From the NCBI GenBank assembly GCA_963724625.1, contig CAVRVO010000005.1, positions 1 through 64,000 on the forward strand: DNA of 64,000 nucleotides, written 5' to 3'. The stretch comes from DATBVX01 sp963724625 (GTDB taxonomy: Bacteria; Pseudomonadota; Gammaproteobacteria; Steroidobacterales; Steroidobacteraceae). The position numbers and the translations under genes were made by a program. Shown piece after piece: positions 9,581 through 18,551 of this stretch. Positions within the stretch are counted from its first letter, which is position 1, and each line of letters opens with the position of its first letter. A model generated the notes under the pieces. The model searched no databases, was not told the DNA's origin, and saw only the letters and a list, made by a program, of their open reading frames with translations.

Positions 9581-10471
9581 ATGAACTGGACGAAGGGACG
9601 GGCTCTGCTCGCGGTGCTGGTGTTGACATGCGCCGCTCCAGTTTCTCAGGCCGCCACGGCGGATTCAGAGTGGCACGGACTTCCGGGCAAGCCTGACGTC
9701 AGGTCTGGCTCTGTCCTCATCCTCGATGAAGAGACCTCGTCTGTGCTCTACGCGCGGCAGGCGAATATCGCCTCGCCGATCGCCTCCATCACCAAACTGA
9801 TGACCGCCCTCGTCGTGCTCGACAGCGGGCAATCTCTCGATGAGATGGTCGAATTGACGCAAGCGGACCGCAGCAGCGGCAAGGGCGCCTACTCGCGTCT
9901 GCCGGTCGGCGCGAAGCTGAGCCGCGGTGATCTGCTGCATCTGGCGCTGATGGCATCGGAGAATCGTGCCGCGCATGCCCTGGGGCGCACGTATCCCGGC
10001 GGCATGAGCGCATTCCTGCGGGCGATGAACACGAAGGCGAAGGCGCTGCACATGAACTCGACTCACTTCGAGGACCCGAGCGGGCTCTCGAGCGAGAACG
10101 TTGCGAGTCCGGTGGACCTGGCGAAGCTGGTCATTGCCGCTGCGCAGAATCCCACCGTTCGCGAGTTCTCGACCGACAACGAGCACACTGTGCAGATCGG
10201 CAGACATGCACTCGAATTCCACAACACGAACTCCCTGGTTTCGAATCCGACCTGGGACATCATCGTGCAGAAGACTGGCTACATCGCCGAGGCTGGCAGG
10301 TGCCTGGTGCTGAAGGCCATGATCGAGGGGCGGGCAGTCGTGATCGTCCTGCTGGATTCATTCGGGAAGTACACTCGTACGGCGGATGCCAGACGCGTTA
10401 AAACCTGGATGGAATCCGCGCTCCAGTCCGCAGCAGCGAGCGGCGCGCCAGCCGCCGTCGCCGGAAACTGA
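9581..10471 (+). CDS. pbpG: D-alanyl-D-alanine endopeptidase (PBP7-like)
   Basis: A 296-residue periplasmic serine peptidase of the S11/PBP family with a cleaved signal peptide (APVSQAA). The active-site set is complete: SITK (Ser69, Lys72), the SEN motif in LMASENRAAH and KTGYI (Lys231). There is no clear C-terminal membrane anchor, which fits PBP7/8 rather than PBP5. By family it cleaves D-Ala-meso-DAP cross-links in peptidoglycan. It stands alone between the halogenase relic and a tRNA gene. Confidence 0.9.
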   Translation: MNWTKGRALLAVLVLTCAAPVSQAATADSEWHGLPGKPDVRSGSVLILDEETSSVLYARQANIASPIASITKLMTALVVLDSGQSLDEMVELTQADRSSGKGAYSRLPVGAKLSRGDLLHLALMASENRAAHALGRTYPGGMSAFLRAMNTKAKALHMNSTHFEDPSGLSSENVASPVDLAKLVIAAAQNPTVREFSTDNEHTVQIGRHALEFHNTNSLVSNPTWDIIVQKTGYIAEAGRCLVLKAMIEGRAVVIVLLDSFGKYTRTADARRVKTWMESALQSAAASGAPAAVAGN

Positions 10472-10599
10472 GTAGACCTCCAAACCTGCCTTGCTGTACC
10501 ATTCGCGCCCCGCAAGAACCTGGCGGAGCGACTACAACCGATTGACTGTTCTCGTCTTTCGACAGCCGTTTGCGGTTCCACTGCACAAGCAAATACAGC

Positions 10600-10676
10600 G
10601 CGCCCGTAGCTCAGTTGGATAGAGTACTTGGCTACGAACCAAGGGGTCGGGAGTTCGAATCTCTCCGGGCGCGCCA
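10600..10676 (+). tRNA. tRNA-Arg (anticodon ACG)
   Basis: A 77-base cloverleaf. Acceptor arms GCGCCCG and CGGGCGC pair fully. The D-arm is GCTC-AGTTGGATA-GAGT. The anticodon stem CTTGG/CCAAG encloses the loop CTACGAA, giving anticodon ACG. The T-arm GGGAG-TTCGAAT-CTCTC has one G-U pair, and the discriminator G is followed by an encoded CCA. It reads CGN arginine codons after A34 is converted to inosine. Confidence 0.97.
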
Positions 10677-10721
10677 GTTTGACTCACTGATCCAGTCTTC
10701 GCGGATGCGCAACATGAGCCG

Positions 10722-11444
10722 ATGCCGATGCCGCTGAACGTAAGCCAGCATCCGCTGGTGGCCCACAAACTCGCGATCCTCCGCGACAAGCGCACCGAGC
10801 CGAAGGAGTTCCGCGAGCTCGTTCGCGAGCTCACGTGGTTGCTTGGCTACGAGGCGATGGCTGATCTCGCCACCCGCCAGCAACAGATCGAGACACCACT
10901 CGGGTCGATGACTGCCGCGTGCCTCGAGCCTCGCGTTGGCCTGATTCCGATATTGCGCGCAGGACTCGGCATGGTCGGCGCGATGCTCGAGCTGCTGCCC
11001 ACCGCCGAGGTGTGGCACCTCGGTCTCTACCGCGACGAGCGCACGCTGAAGCCGGTGGAGTACTACAACAAGCTGCCCGACGCCGCGACCGTACAGGTCT
11101 GCCTCGTGCTCGACACGATGCTCGCGACCGGGGGCTCGGCGACGGCTACGGTCGACATCCTCAAGAAGTGGGGCGCGGCCCGCATCAAGCAGGTCTCGCT
11201 CATTGCGGCCCCCGAGGGCGTCGCCACGCTAAGCCGTGCGCACCCGGACGTCGATATCCACGTCGCGGCGCTCGATTCGCACTTGAACGAGCGCGGCTAC
11301 ATCGTGCCCGGCCTGGGCGACGCCGGCGACCGGCAATTCGGGACCTTCGCGGGGCCATCGTCAGAGCCGGGCCACGCGTCCGATGACGAGACGGCGGAGG
11401 TGGTCCGTCGCCTGCAGCGCCGCTTGGACGATCCCGCGTCCTAG
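10722..11444 (+). CDS. upp: Uracil phosphoribosyltransferase
   Basis: Pyrimidine salvage enzyme that makes UMP from uracil and PRPP. Hallmarks are HPLVAHKLAILRDKRT at the N-terminus, GLIPILRAGLGMV, the PRPP loop VLDTMLATGGSATA, and the uracil-binding region near the end (GYIVPGLGDAGDRQFGT). The usual length is about 210 residues; this one adds roughly 25 at the C-terminus, rich in charged residues. The start may be either Met of MPMPLNV. It lies 45 bases after the tRNA gene. Confidence 0.95.
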   Translation: MPMPLNVSQHPLVAHKLAILRDKRTEPKEFRELVRELTWLLGYEAMADLATRQQQIETPLGSMTAACLEPRVGLIPILRAGLGMVGAMLELLPTAEVWHLGLYRDERTLKPVEYYNKLPDAATVQVCLVLDTMLATGGSATATVDILKKWGAARIKQVSLIAAPEGVATLSRAHPDVDIHVAALDSHLNERGYIVPGLGDAGDRQFGTFAGPSSEPGHASDDETAEVVRRLQRRLDDPAS

Positions 11445-11595
11445 CGCGAGCGACGGATGATCCGTGGTCCGAGCTCACTTGTTCCGATTTCATCGAACGG
11501 GTTGATCTATCTCAATACGGGTTACGAGCGGGTACACTTGATTAGCATCAATCCGTCGCGAAGCAGGCCCTTCCCCAACTCCACGGAGTTCCATC

Positions 11596-12348
11596 ATGGT
11601 CTCCAAACTGATTGCTGAGTTCATAGGAACGCTTTGGCTGGTATTGGGCGGGTGCGGCACTGCCGTGCTTGCTGCCACTTTTCCCGATGTCGGAGTCGGC
11701 CTCACCGGGGTCTCTCTCGCGTTCGGTCTCACCGTGTTGACGATGGCATATGCCCTCGGTCCGATTTCCGGCGGGCACTTCAACCCGGCAGTCTCGTGTG
11801 GCTTGTGGGCAGCGGGCCGCTTTCCGGCGAACCACATCGCACCCTACATCGTTGCGCAGGTTGCCGGAGCAGTGGCAGGGGCCGCGATCCTCTTCGTCAT
11901 CGCCAGCGGCCAGGCCGGCTTCGACGTGAGCGCGGGGTTCGCGGCGAACGGCTACGGCGAGCACTCGCCGGGGAAATACTCCCTCGCGTCGGCGCTGGTA
12001 ACGGAGGTGGTCATGACCTTCGGCTTCCTGGTTGTCATCCTCGGAGCGGTTCACCGCCGCGCGCCCGTGGAATTTGCGGGCATTGCGATCGGGTTGGCGC
12101 TCACCCTCATCCACCTGGTGAGCATTCCGGTGACCAACACGTCGGTCAATCCGGCCCGCAGCACGGGCCCCGCGTTGTTCGTCGGTGGCTGGGCGCTGCG
12201 GCAGCTGTGGCTCTTCTGGGTTGCCCCGATCGTCGGCGCGCTGCTGGCCGGCTGGGTTTCCCGGACACTGCGGAAACACCTCCACGCCGAGTTAGAGCCG
12301 CCCGTGGACGGCGACTTAGCCGAACCGTCTCGGGCTCCTACTTTGTGA
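11596..12348 (+). CDS. aqpZ: Aquaporin Z-like water channel
   Basis: MIP-family channel of 250 residues with six membrane spans and both NPA boxes (GGHFNPAVS and SVNPARSTGPA). The N-terminus MVSKLIAEFIGTLWLVLGGCG and the selectivity region match AqpZ rather than glycerol facilitators. The C-terminal tail of about 25 residues is hydrophilic. It is monocistronic, with about 150 bases of leader after upp. Passive water flux across the inner membrane is the expected role. Confidence 0.94.
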   Translation: MVSKLIAEFIGTLWLVLGGCGTAVLAATFPDVGVGLTGVSLAFGLTVLTMAYALGPISGGHFNPAVSCGLWAAGRFPANHIAPYIVAQVAGAVAGAAILFVIASGQAGFDVSAGFAANGYGEHSPGKYSLASALVTEVVMTFGFLVVILGAVHRRAPVEFAGIAIGLALTLIHLVSIPVTNTSVNPARSTGPALFVGGWALRQLWLFWVAPIVGALLAGWVSRTLRKHLHAELEPPVDGDLAEPSRAPTL

Positions 12349-12529
12349 GCCGGGCGCGCATAGCGCCAAACATTGGAATTAGCCGCAAAGCAGGGTTTAC
12401 GCGCTTTCGGCGCGCGGGCGAGACGCCCTTCAACCTGGTTCTTGAGGCGCGGCGCTGATCGACCGCAAGTATATTGCGCGCTTGTTGGACTGGATGATGA
12501 CGATTCAACTAGAACAATCGGGGTAATCC

Positions 12530-13558
12530 ATGGCTGCAAGACGACGTCGGCCCTCGGCGCAGGACAGGATGCATGAACTGATACTCCTGATCTGCATTCC
12601 GAGGCTCATCCAGATCACCGCAAGACTTGGAATCGCAGACGTGTTGTCCAAAGGGCCACAGACCCCGGCAGCTATTGCCAAGCGGGTGGGAGTTCATCCG
12701 GTGTCGCTCGGGCGCATGTTGCGAGCGCTCTCTAGCGTCGGCGTGTTCGCAGAAGGAGCGGGCGGACGCTACCGCCTCACACCGCTGGCGCGAACGCTCT
12801 GTAGCGATCGACCGGACTCGCTCCACAACTGGGCTCGTGTCGCGAACGATCTGCACATCTGGAAAGCGTTTGGAGATCTGCATCATGCTGTCGAGACTGG
12901 AAACCTGCCGTTCGAACATGTGCACGGCGCTTCCCTGTTCGGATACCTGCAGAAGCATCCCGACAAGGAGCGCGAGTTCTCGCAGGCGATGGCCAGTCTC
13001 TCGGTCACCAACAACAACGCGGTGACCCGTGCCTATCCCTTCGGACGATTCTCGCGCGTCGTCGATGTCGGTGGCGCGCACGGCCATCTGCTGGCAACGA
13101 TCTTGCGGCGTTTCCGCAAGCTCAAGGGCGTCCTCTACGATCTACCGCAGGTAGTCGCGGCAGCTGCCCAGAGCGGCTTCGTAAACGCGGTCGAAGTGCG
13201 CGAGCGCTGCGAGACGCGCGGTGGAGACTTCTTCGAGACTGTGCCACCTGGCGCTGACGCCTATCTGATGAAGCACGTCATCCACGACTGGGATGACGAG
13301 AAAAGCGTTCGCCTCCTCAGCAATTGCCGGGAAGCGATGGCGCCCGGCGGGCGGGTGCTCGTCGTCGAGCATGTGATTGCCAAGGGAAATGGTGCAGACC
13401 TGGGTAAGCTCATGGACATCGCCATGATGACCCTGACCGGAGGAGTGGAACGCACCGCTGAAGAGTTTCGCGTGCTGCTGGCGCGTGCCGGGTTGAGACT
13501 CACGCGCGTGATTCCTACCACCAGTCCGCTGAGCATCGTCGAGGCAGCCAGGGCCTGA
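12530..13558 (+). CDS. SAM-dependent O-methyltransferase of the COMT / hydroxyneurosporene-methyltransferase type
   Basis: A 342-residue protein with an N-terminal winged-helix dimerisation domain at about 15-100 (ITARLGIADVLSKGPQTPAAIAKRVGVH). The class I methyltransferase fold follows, with the SAM motif VVDVGGAHGHLL near residue 180 and the family signature HVIHDWDDEKSVRLLSNC near 245. Relatives methylate hydroxyl groups on carotenoids, quinones or polyketides. No biosynthetic partner lies nearby, so the substrate stays open. Upstream 12349-12529 shows no further gene. Confidence 0.85.
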   Translation: MAARRRRPSAQDRMHELILLICIPRLIQITARLGIADVLSKGPQTPAAIAKRVGVHPVSLGRMLRALSSVGVFAEGAGGRYRLTPLARTLCSDRPDSLHNWARVANDLHIWKAFGDLHHAVETGNLPFEHVHGASLFGYLQKHPDKEREFSQAMASLSVTNNNAVTRAYPFGRFSRVVDVGGAHGHLLATILRRFRKLKGVLYDLPQVVAAAAQSGFVNAVEVRERCETRGGDFFETVPPGADAYLMKHVIHDWDDEKSVRLLSNCREAMAPGGRVLVVEHVIAKGNGADLGKLMDIAMMTLTGGVERTAEEFRVLLARAGLRLTRVIPTTSPLSIVEAARA

Positions 13559-13577
13559 GCGGCGAGTCCAAGGCCGT

Positions 13578-13955
13578 TCAGTCAGAGCCTTCGTGCTGGG
13601 CGTGGCTTCCGAGCAGTGACTCCACGTTCTCTGGCGGGCGGCCGATCACGGCGCGCGTGCCGCTCACGACAATCGGTCGCTCGATCAACACCGGGTCCTT
13701 GACCATCGCTTCGATCCATTGCGGGTCAGTCAGCGTCTTGCCGGCGTACTTTGCCTTGTAGACGTCCTCTCCTTTTCGAACCAGCTGCTCGGCCTTGATT
13801 CCGAGCTTGCCGATGATCGCTTTGAGCTCAACCTCAGTCGGCGGCGTTTTCAGGTACTCGATGACCTTCGGCTCGATACCACGCTGTTGCAGCAGCACGA
13901 GGGTGGCTCGACTCTTGGTGCAATTGGGGTTGTGGTAAATCGTGAATCCACTCAT
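13578..13955 (-). CDS. arsC: ArsC-family arsenate reductase-like protein
   Basis: A 125-residue thioredoxin-fold protein of the glutaredoxin-linked ArsC/YfgD group. The N-terminal ITIYHNPNC-type motif carries the catalytic cysteine (Cys12 in NPNCTKSR), and ERPIVV and GRPPENV match the conserved arginine-containing segments. It would reduce arsenate to arsenite with glutathione and glutaredoxin, although many members without ars neighbours have unproven roles. No arsR or arsB is in the window. It is transcribed divergently from the next gene. Confidence 0.85.
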   Translation of the reverse strand: MSGFTIYHNPNCTKSRATLVLLQQRGIEPKVIEYLKTPPTEVELKAIIGKLGIKAEQLVRKGEDVYKAKYAGKTLTDPQWIEAMVKDPVLIERPIVVSGTRAVIGRPPENVESLLGSHAQHEGSD

Positions 13956-13986
13956 GGTACGCGTCCTGTTGCCGCGGAGATTTCGG

Positions 13987-14583
13987 ATGCTTCACCCTAC
14001 GCTTCAACTGATCGCGAATCAGCGCGGTGCTGGCCGCAACGCACTGCTCGCCGGACTGATCTGCATATCCACACTCTCCTTCGGTGCAGAGCCGCAGCGA
14101 CCAGAACCGAAAAAGGAGGCCGAGGTCAACCTCACACCCGGCGCGAAACCCCGACCCGGTCTCTACGATGAGATCCTCGGCGCCGACGCCGAGTTCTTCA
14201 AGGCCTTCTTCGACACATGCGACATCGAAACGGTGCGCCGCCATGTCACCGACGACTTCGAGATGTTTCACGACAAGGGCGGACTCGTCAGCACGTCGGG
14301 TGCGCAGTTCGTGAAGGAGATGCAGGAGAAGTGCCGACGACAGCAGGAGGGCACCGACTTTCTCTCGACGCGCAAGCTGGTGCCCGAGACGGTGAAGGTG
14401 TACCCCATCAACAACTACGGCGCGATCGAGACCGGCACACATCGCTTCTATGCAATCCAGAAGGGCAAGCCCGACCGCCTGACCGAAACCGCCCAGTTCA
14501 CGCACGTGTGGAAGGAAGAAAACGGACAATGGCGGCTGGCGCGCGCACTAAGCTACGACCACCAGCTCGCGGAGCCGCGCTAA
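13987..14583 (+). CDS. Exported NTF2-like (DUF4440-type) protein
   Basis: About 198 residues. The ATG at 13987 gives a short leader with a hydrophobic core (LLAGLICISTLSFGAEP), so it is probably secreted. An upstream in-frame ATG at 13942 would overlap the divergent arsC start and is less likely. The mature part looks like an SnoaL/DUF4440 cone fold: ILGADAEFFKAFFDTCD, HVTDDFEMFHDKGG and FTHVWKEENGQWRLARALSYDHQ. Such proteins bind small molecules or have no known activity. It ends tail-to-tail with the AraC gene, overlapping by four bases. Confidence 0.75.
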   Translation: MLHPTLQLIANQRGAGRNALLAGLICISTLSFGAEPQRPEPKKEAEVNLTPGAKPRPGLYDEILGADAEFFKAFFDTCDIETVRRHVTDDFEMFHDKGGLVSTSGAQFVKEMQEKCRRQQEGTDFLSTRKLVPETVKVYPINNYGAIETGTHRFYAIQKGKPDRLTETAQFTHVWKEENGQWRLARALSYDHQLAEPR

Positions 14584-15548
14584 GAGGATGCCGCCTTGCG
14601 CCAGGCAGCCGGCGGCATGCCGAACTCGCGTCGGAAAGCTCGGGTGAAAGCGGCTTCCGATTCATAACCGCTGCGCTCGGCCACCCGCGTTATGGCATCA
14701 CCGCCCGCGCGCAGCGTTCGCGCCGCTAGCGCGAGCCGCCAACGCATCAGGTAGCGCATGGGCGGTTCGCCGACCAGTGCCGCGAAGCGTTCGGCGAGGG
14801 CTGAACGCGACAGCGCCACCCCGCGCGCCAGCTCATCCACCGTCCACGACCTGCGGGGCTCGGCGTGCATCAACGCCAGTGCGCGTCCGATGTGCGCATC
14901 ACGCACACCCGCGAGCCAGCCTCTGCCATCCGGCGGAAGATTCTCGACGTGGCGACGCAGCGCTTCCACGAACATGAGCTCAGCGAGCTTGGCGAGCGTG
15001 GATTGCGCACCCGGCCTCACTCGCAGCGATTCGCGCACACCTAACCGCAAAAGATCACGCAGCAGCACAGAGGCCTCACCGTCACCGATCGGGATGCGCA
15101 ACACGCGCGGCAGGGCTTCAAGCAGGGGACGCAGCATACTGCGGCTGCAGGCGAGATAGCCGCAGACAAGGCGCGTGACCGCACCACCGCCGCCATGACG
15201 CATCTCGATGTAGTCGGCGTCGGATGCGCCATCGGCACGTGCCAGAGTGCCGGACTCCGTGGGCGTGATGCGCAGGTCGCTACCCATCAAGTGCTTATCA
15301 TCTTGCGGGAACAAGACCAGATCCCCGGTGGTCACATCGAGCACTTCCCCGCCCTCGGCCAGCCGCACTTTGCAAGCGCCTTCGGCAAGGAAGTGGAAGT
15401 ACACAACGTGTTCGGCCCCGGCCAGTCGCTCCTTGACACTGTCCAGGCCGTATTTCCCCAGGATGCACCACGGCGCAGTGAACTCCGCGTTGAGGTAGAG
15501 GGCGCCTTCGAGGCTCACCGACTTGAGAACACCTGACAGCGTATCCAT
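14580..15548 (-). CDS. AraC-family transcriptional regulator with cupin sensor domain
   Basis: A 322-residue regulator. An AraC cupin_6-type N-terminal domain (about 1-180: YFHFLAEGACKV, DLVLFPQDDKHLMG) precedes a two-helix-turn-helix AraC domain (about 215-320: WTVDELARGVALSRSALAERF, PMRYLMRWRLALAARTL, VAERSGYESEAAFTRAFRREFG, PPAAWR). It is divergent from the GFA gene at 15682 with 133 bases between, so it may control that gene and itself. The ligand is unknown. Confidence 0.88.
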   Translation of the reverse strand: MDTLSGVLKSVSLEGALYLNAEFTAPWCILGKYGLDSVKERLAGAEHVVYFHFLAEGACKVRLAEGGEVLDVTTGDLVLFPQDDKHLMGSDLRITPTESGTLARADGASDADYIEMRHGGGGAVTRLVCGYLACSRSMLRPLLEALPRVLRIPIGDGEASVLLRDLLRLGVRESLRVRPGAQSTLAKLAELMFVEALRRHVENLPPDGRGWLAGVRDAHIGRALALMHAEPRRSWTVDELARGVALSRSALAERFAALVGEPPMRYLMRWRLALAARTLRAGGDAITRVAERSGYESEAAFTRAFRREFGMPPAAWRKAASS

Positions 15549-15681
15549 GGGGTTTCGGCCAAGAACTGGGGAGTGTCGGCCAACACGCAGGGCGCGGGGG
15601 CGTCGATACTAGCAACGCTTCCCCAGTAGCGGACAATTTTGTGCACGCCTTCACCATCACCCACTGATAAGGACCAGCAAC

Positions 15682-16122
15682 ATGACCGAATCCACCGGGA
15701 AGGCCTACAAGGGCAGCTGCTTTTGTGGTGCCGTTCAACTCACCGTCACCGGCGAGCCCGCCGCGATGGGCTATTGTCATTGCGAGTCGTGCCGTAGCTG
15801 GTCTGCAGGACCCGTCAATGCTTTCACGCTATGGAAGCCAGATGCTGTGCGGATTACGCAGGGAGCGGACAATATCGGCGTTTACAACAAGACGCCAAAG
15901 AGTTACCGCAAGTGGTGCAAGACCTGTGGCGGTCACCTCTTTACAGAGCACCCTCTTTGGGGACTCACCGACGTTTACGCCGCGACCATTTCCGACTTTC
16001 CATACCAGCCCGGCGTGCATGTCAACTATCAGGAGACGAAGCTGCGAATCAAGGATGGCCTCCCGAAGATGAAGGACGTCCCCAAGGAAATGGGCGGCTC
16101 AGGCATCACCCTGCCGGAGTAA
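15682..16122 (+). CDS. GFA/CENP-V family zinc protein
   Basis: A 146-residue protein of the glutathione-dependent formaldehyde-activating family. The zinc-binding cysteines are at the expected places: CFCGAVQ near residue 13, YCHCESCR near 31 and CKTCGG near 77. Despite the family name, most members have no proven enzyme activity. A good ribosome-binding site (AAGGA) precedes the ATG. It is divergent from the AraC-type regulator, which may control it. Confidence 0.87.
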   Translation: MTESTGKAYKGSCFCGAVQLTVTGEPAAMGYCHCESCRSWSAGPVNAFTLWKPDAVRITQGADNIGVYNKTPKSYRKWCKTCGGHLFTEHPLWGLTDVYAATISDFPYQPGVHVNYQETKLRIKDGLPKMKDVPKEMGGSGITLPE

Positions 16123-16177
16123 CGCGCCGTGATCCAACGAACGGGCTGGCACGCCAGCCCGCCGTTGGCTCAAGCTT

Positions 16178-17965
16178 TCAATCTTCGGCCAGCATTCGCA
16201 GTCGCGCCTTGAACTCAGGCGTGCCCACGGTGAAGTGCCGCGTTGCCCATGCGCGGTCACCGCGCAGCGCAAAGCCGACCGTGCTCGCGGGCGCGCCACT
16301 TTGCTTCCATGCGATGAAGCGTGCGCGGGCACGATAGTGCTCGTAGAGACGCAGAAACTCAGCGAGATAGATCCGCGCCAGGCGCGGTGAACCGGTGATC
16401 TGGAGCAGGTTCTCGTCATTCTTGAACACTGAGTTGCCACTCATGTTCGCCGAACCTGTGAATATCGTGGGCGTATCAGTCTCGGCATCAATCACGATGA
16501 ACTTGTGATGGATGATGACCGGGGGAAATGGTGGCGGATTCTCACCGGGGAAGATGTTCATCTCACGCACGAAACCGGGTGGTACGTTGTTGGCGCTGAA
16601 GAACTGCGCCCCGATCGTGTCCTTCACCGTGCGCGAGCGATGATAGATCTCGAGTGCAGCCAGCTGGTCTGCCGGAATATTCCCGGCTGCAGTCGGGTGA
16701 AGCGTTGGCTCCGTATTCGCGATGCGATTGACCAGCCCGAACATCATCTTGCCGCCGTCGCCCACGGCGAAACAGGCATCGCGCAGGAGCTTGTCGGTCG
16801 GCGTGAACAGACAGAACACCACCGAGCTCTTTGCGCCATGCACTGCCTGCACGATCGTCTCGATCGAATCGCTGTCATCGCCGGGATTGCCGGGTTCCGG
16901 CGAAAAGAACACGCGGATGCCCGCATCACCGAGTGAAACCGTGTTGGACCAACCCGCACCGGTCTTGGTCGCGGCCAGAGCGGGATTCGGTTTCAGCTTT
17001 CTGAAGCGCGCGAGGTAAAGCGTTGCAAGGTCTGGCGAATCGAAGGTATGGACGAGATTCGCCTGCTGGGTCAGACCCTCGGTCGTGTAGTTCGCCGAGC
17101 CGCAGGTCAGCCGTTTCGCCTCGGCCTGAGTCGCAGTCAAAAGCTTCTTACCACGCACCAGGTACTTGTTGTGCATGATGTTGGCCTTGGTGCGCGGGAA
17201 AAAGCTCACCTTGTCGAGAGTGTCGATGGCCTCCTGATTCGGGTTCGGTTTCGGATCGCCGTTTTCATCCTTCTCGATCTTGGCGTCGTAGACCAGGCCG
17301 ATCTTGTCGGTGTCCATGCGATTCTTGAGCGCAGGAACGATCCAGAGTTTGTCAGTGAGATGGTAGATGGCGCCGATCGTCGAGTCGGCATCGGCGGTAC
17401 TTCGGATGAAGGAGGGGATCGGCTTCTCCATGCCGTTGGCGAGCCAGGTGCGCAGCTCCTTCGCCTGTGCGGCAGTGGGCTTGACGCCACTCTGCAGCCC
17501 CATGGCCGTGCACTTGCGCGAGAACGCCTGCGAAGACATGACGGCGCGGTTGAACCACGTGCCGATATCCATTTCGACGTGAGGCGGCAGGGCGATAGTG
17601 ACCGAGGATGCAGCAGCGGGAACGAGCGCATGGTTGGTCTTGGTGCCGCAGACGGGAGTCACCTCGTAACTGAGAGTGTCGCCGGCGCTTGAGCCATCGA
17701 GGCGCGCATCCCACCACATGAATTTCTGAATCGGCGCTTCATTCGAAGGGAAATCCGGCTGACCCTCGGCGGGCGGACCGTCGAATGACAGGCGATTTGG
17801 CAGCCAGTCTGAAGTGGCGACTACGCCGGTCTGCAGATTCTTGAATCCCGGGGTTCGCCGGACCGCGAAGCCCAGAAAGTCGTTGCGTGTTGCGCCATCG
17901 GGCCAGTCCATGGCGAGCAGCACGAGCGATGGAGACAGATAGGCCCTGACATCCACGGTAGCCAT
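16178..17965 (-). CDS. Phospholipase-D-superfamily protein with two HxK motifs
   Basis: A 595-residue protein with two PLD-like active-site halves. One is HNKYLV near residue 267, followed by GSANYTTEG. The other is HHKFIVID near 535, followed by TIFTGSANMSGN and NDENLL. The N-terminal 150 residues look like a beta-rich domain. No signal peptide is evident; the start MATVDVRAY has a strong GGGAGGGA site. It may hydrolyse a phosphodiester, but lipid or nucleic-acid substrates cannot be told apart here. No partner gene is adjacent. Confidence 0.8.
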   Translation of the reverse strand: MATVDVRAYLSPSLVLLAMDWPDGATRNDFLGFAVRRTPGFKNLQTGVVATSDWLPNRLSFDGPPAEGQPDFPSNEAPIQKFMWWDARLDGSSAGDTLSYEVTPVCGTKTNHALVPAAASSVTIALPPHVEMDIGTWFNRAVMSSQAFSRKCTAMGLQSGVKPTAAQAKELRTWLANGMEKPIPSFIRSTADADSTIGAIYHLTDKLWIVPALKNRMDTDKIGLVYDAKIEKDENGDPKPNPNQEAIDTLDKVSFFPRTKANIMHNKYLVRGKKLLTATQAEAKRLTCGSANYTTEGLTQQANLVHTFDSPDLATLYLARFRKLKPNPALAATKTGAGWSNTVSLGDAGIRVFFSPEPGNPGDDSDSIETIVQAVHGAKSSVVFCLFTPTDKLLRDACFAVGDGGKMMFGLVNRIANTEPTLHPTAAGNIPADQLAALEIYHRSRTVKDTIGAQFFSANNVPPGFVREMNIFPGENPPPFPPVIIHHKFIVIDAETDTPTIFTGSANMSGNSVFKNDENLLQITGSPRLARIYLAEFLRLYEHYRARARFIAWKQSGAPASTVGFALRGDRAWATRHFTVGTPEFKARLRMLAED

Positions 17966-18047
17966 CGAAATCCCTCCCTAACCGAGGCTCCGTGGATACC
18001 TGTGCGACGAACCGTATTCATCGCACCGAGTAGTGGTGGTCGCTCTC

Positions 18048-18431
18048 CTAGAAGTCCGTCTTTCGACGCCCCGGTCCGGATCCGCGACGTTCTTGACCGC
18101 CGAAATCCCGGCTTGGGAGGCCGCTGTCCCGCGCGCGCCGCCGGTCGCTACGCCGGTCGCTATGGTGTCGAAAGTGACATCGGCAGCCCCTGGGATTCGA
18201 GCATTCCGGCAAGGGCAACTGGGGGGCTTCGGCGGACAAAACCCGCTTTTCACGCAACGCCATCGCTGCCGGACAGACATAGTCGCCGCTGATCACGGAG
18301 CCCGGCACGATGGAAACGGCGTGCCACGGGTTGGTGATCCGTTGGGTGCGCTGCACCTGGCCCGAGATCTGGGATCGGAGACGGATTCGATACACCGCCG
18401 CGATCAGGCGGTCTGACCAGTCAGTCCTCAT
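18048..18431 (-). CDS. Small conserved cysteine- and DRR-rich protein of unknown function
   Basis: About 127 residues starting at ATG 18431. It carries ITNPWHAVSIVPG, RVLSAEAPQLPLPEC and CRCHFRHHSDRRSDRR, then ends with repeated Arg-Arg-Lys/Asp motifs (SGPGRRKTDF). I recall similar short proteins with an NPWHAVS box, a LPLP.C box and a CxC..H..DRR tail in gammaproteobacteria, without assigned function. The Cys/His spacing could bind a metal. It is divergent from the MFS gene at 18552; the AT-rich 120 bases between could hold both promoters. Confidence 0.65.
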   Translation of the reverse strand: MRTDWSDRLIAAVYRIRLRSQISGQVQRTQRITNPWHAVSIVPGSVISGDYVCPAAMALREKRVLSAEAPQLPLPECSNPRGCRCHFRHHSDRRSDRRRARDSGLPSRDFGGQERRGSGPGRRKTDF

Positions 18432-18551
18432 GGGCAATCTCGCGTCGTTAATTTTTTGTGAACCTGAAAGATAGGCCACGCGAGTTAAGAAATAAAGACT
18501 AGTCACCCCCTTTAGATATGATCTGCGCCCGCCGAAGATCTGTCCTACAAG

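Noticed and set aside
13942..13986. Earlier start for the NTF2-like protein
   Set aside because: It would overlap the divergent arsC start and put extra residues before a good signal peptide.
16178..17965. Phospholipase-D-like protein as part of a defence system
   Set aside because: No helicase, nuclease, methylase or other defence partner is adjacent; neighbours are ordinary genes.
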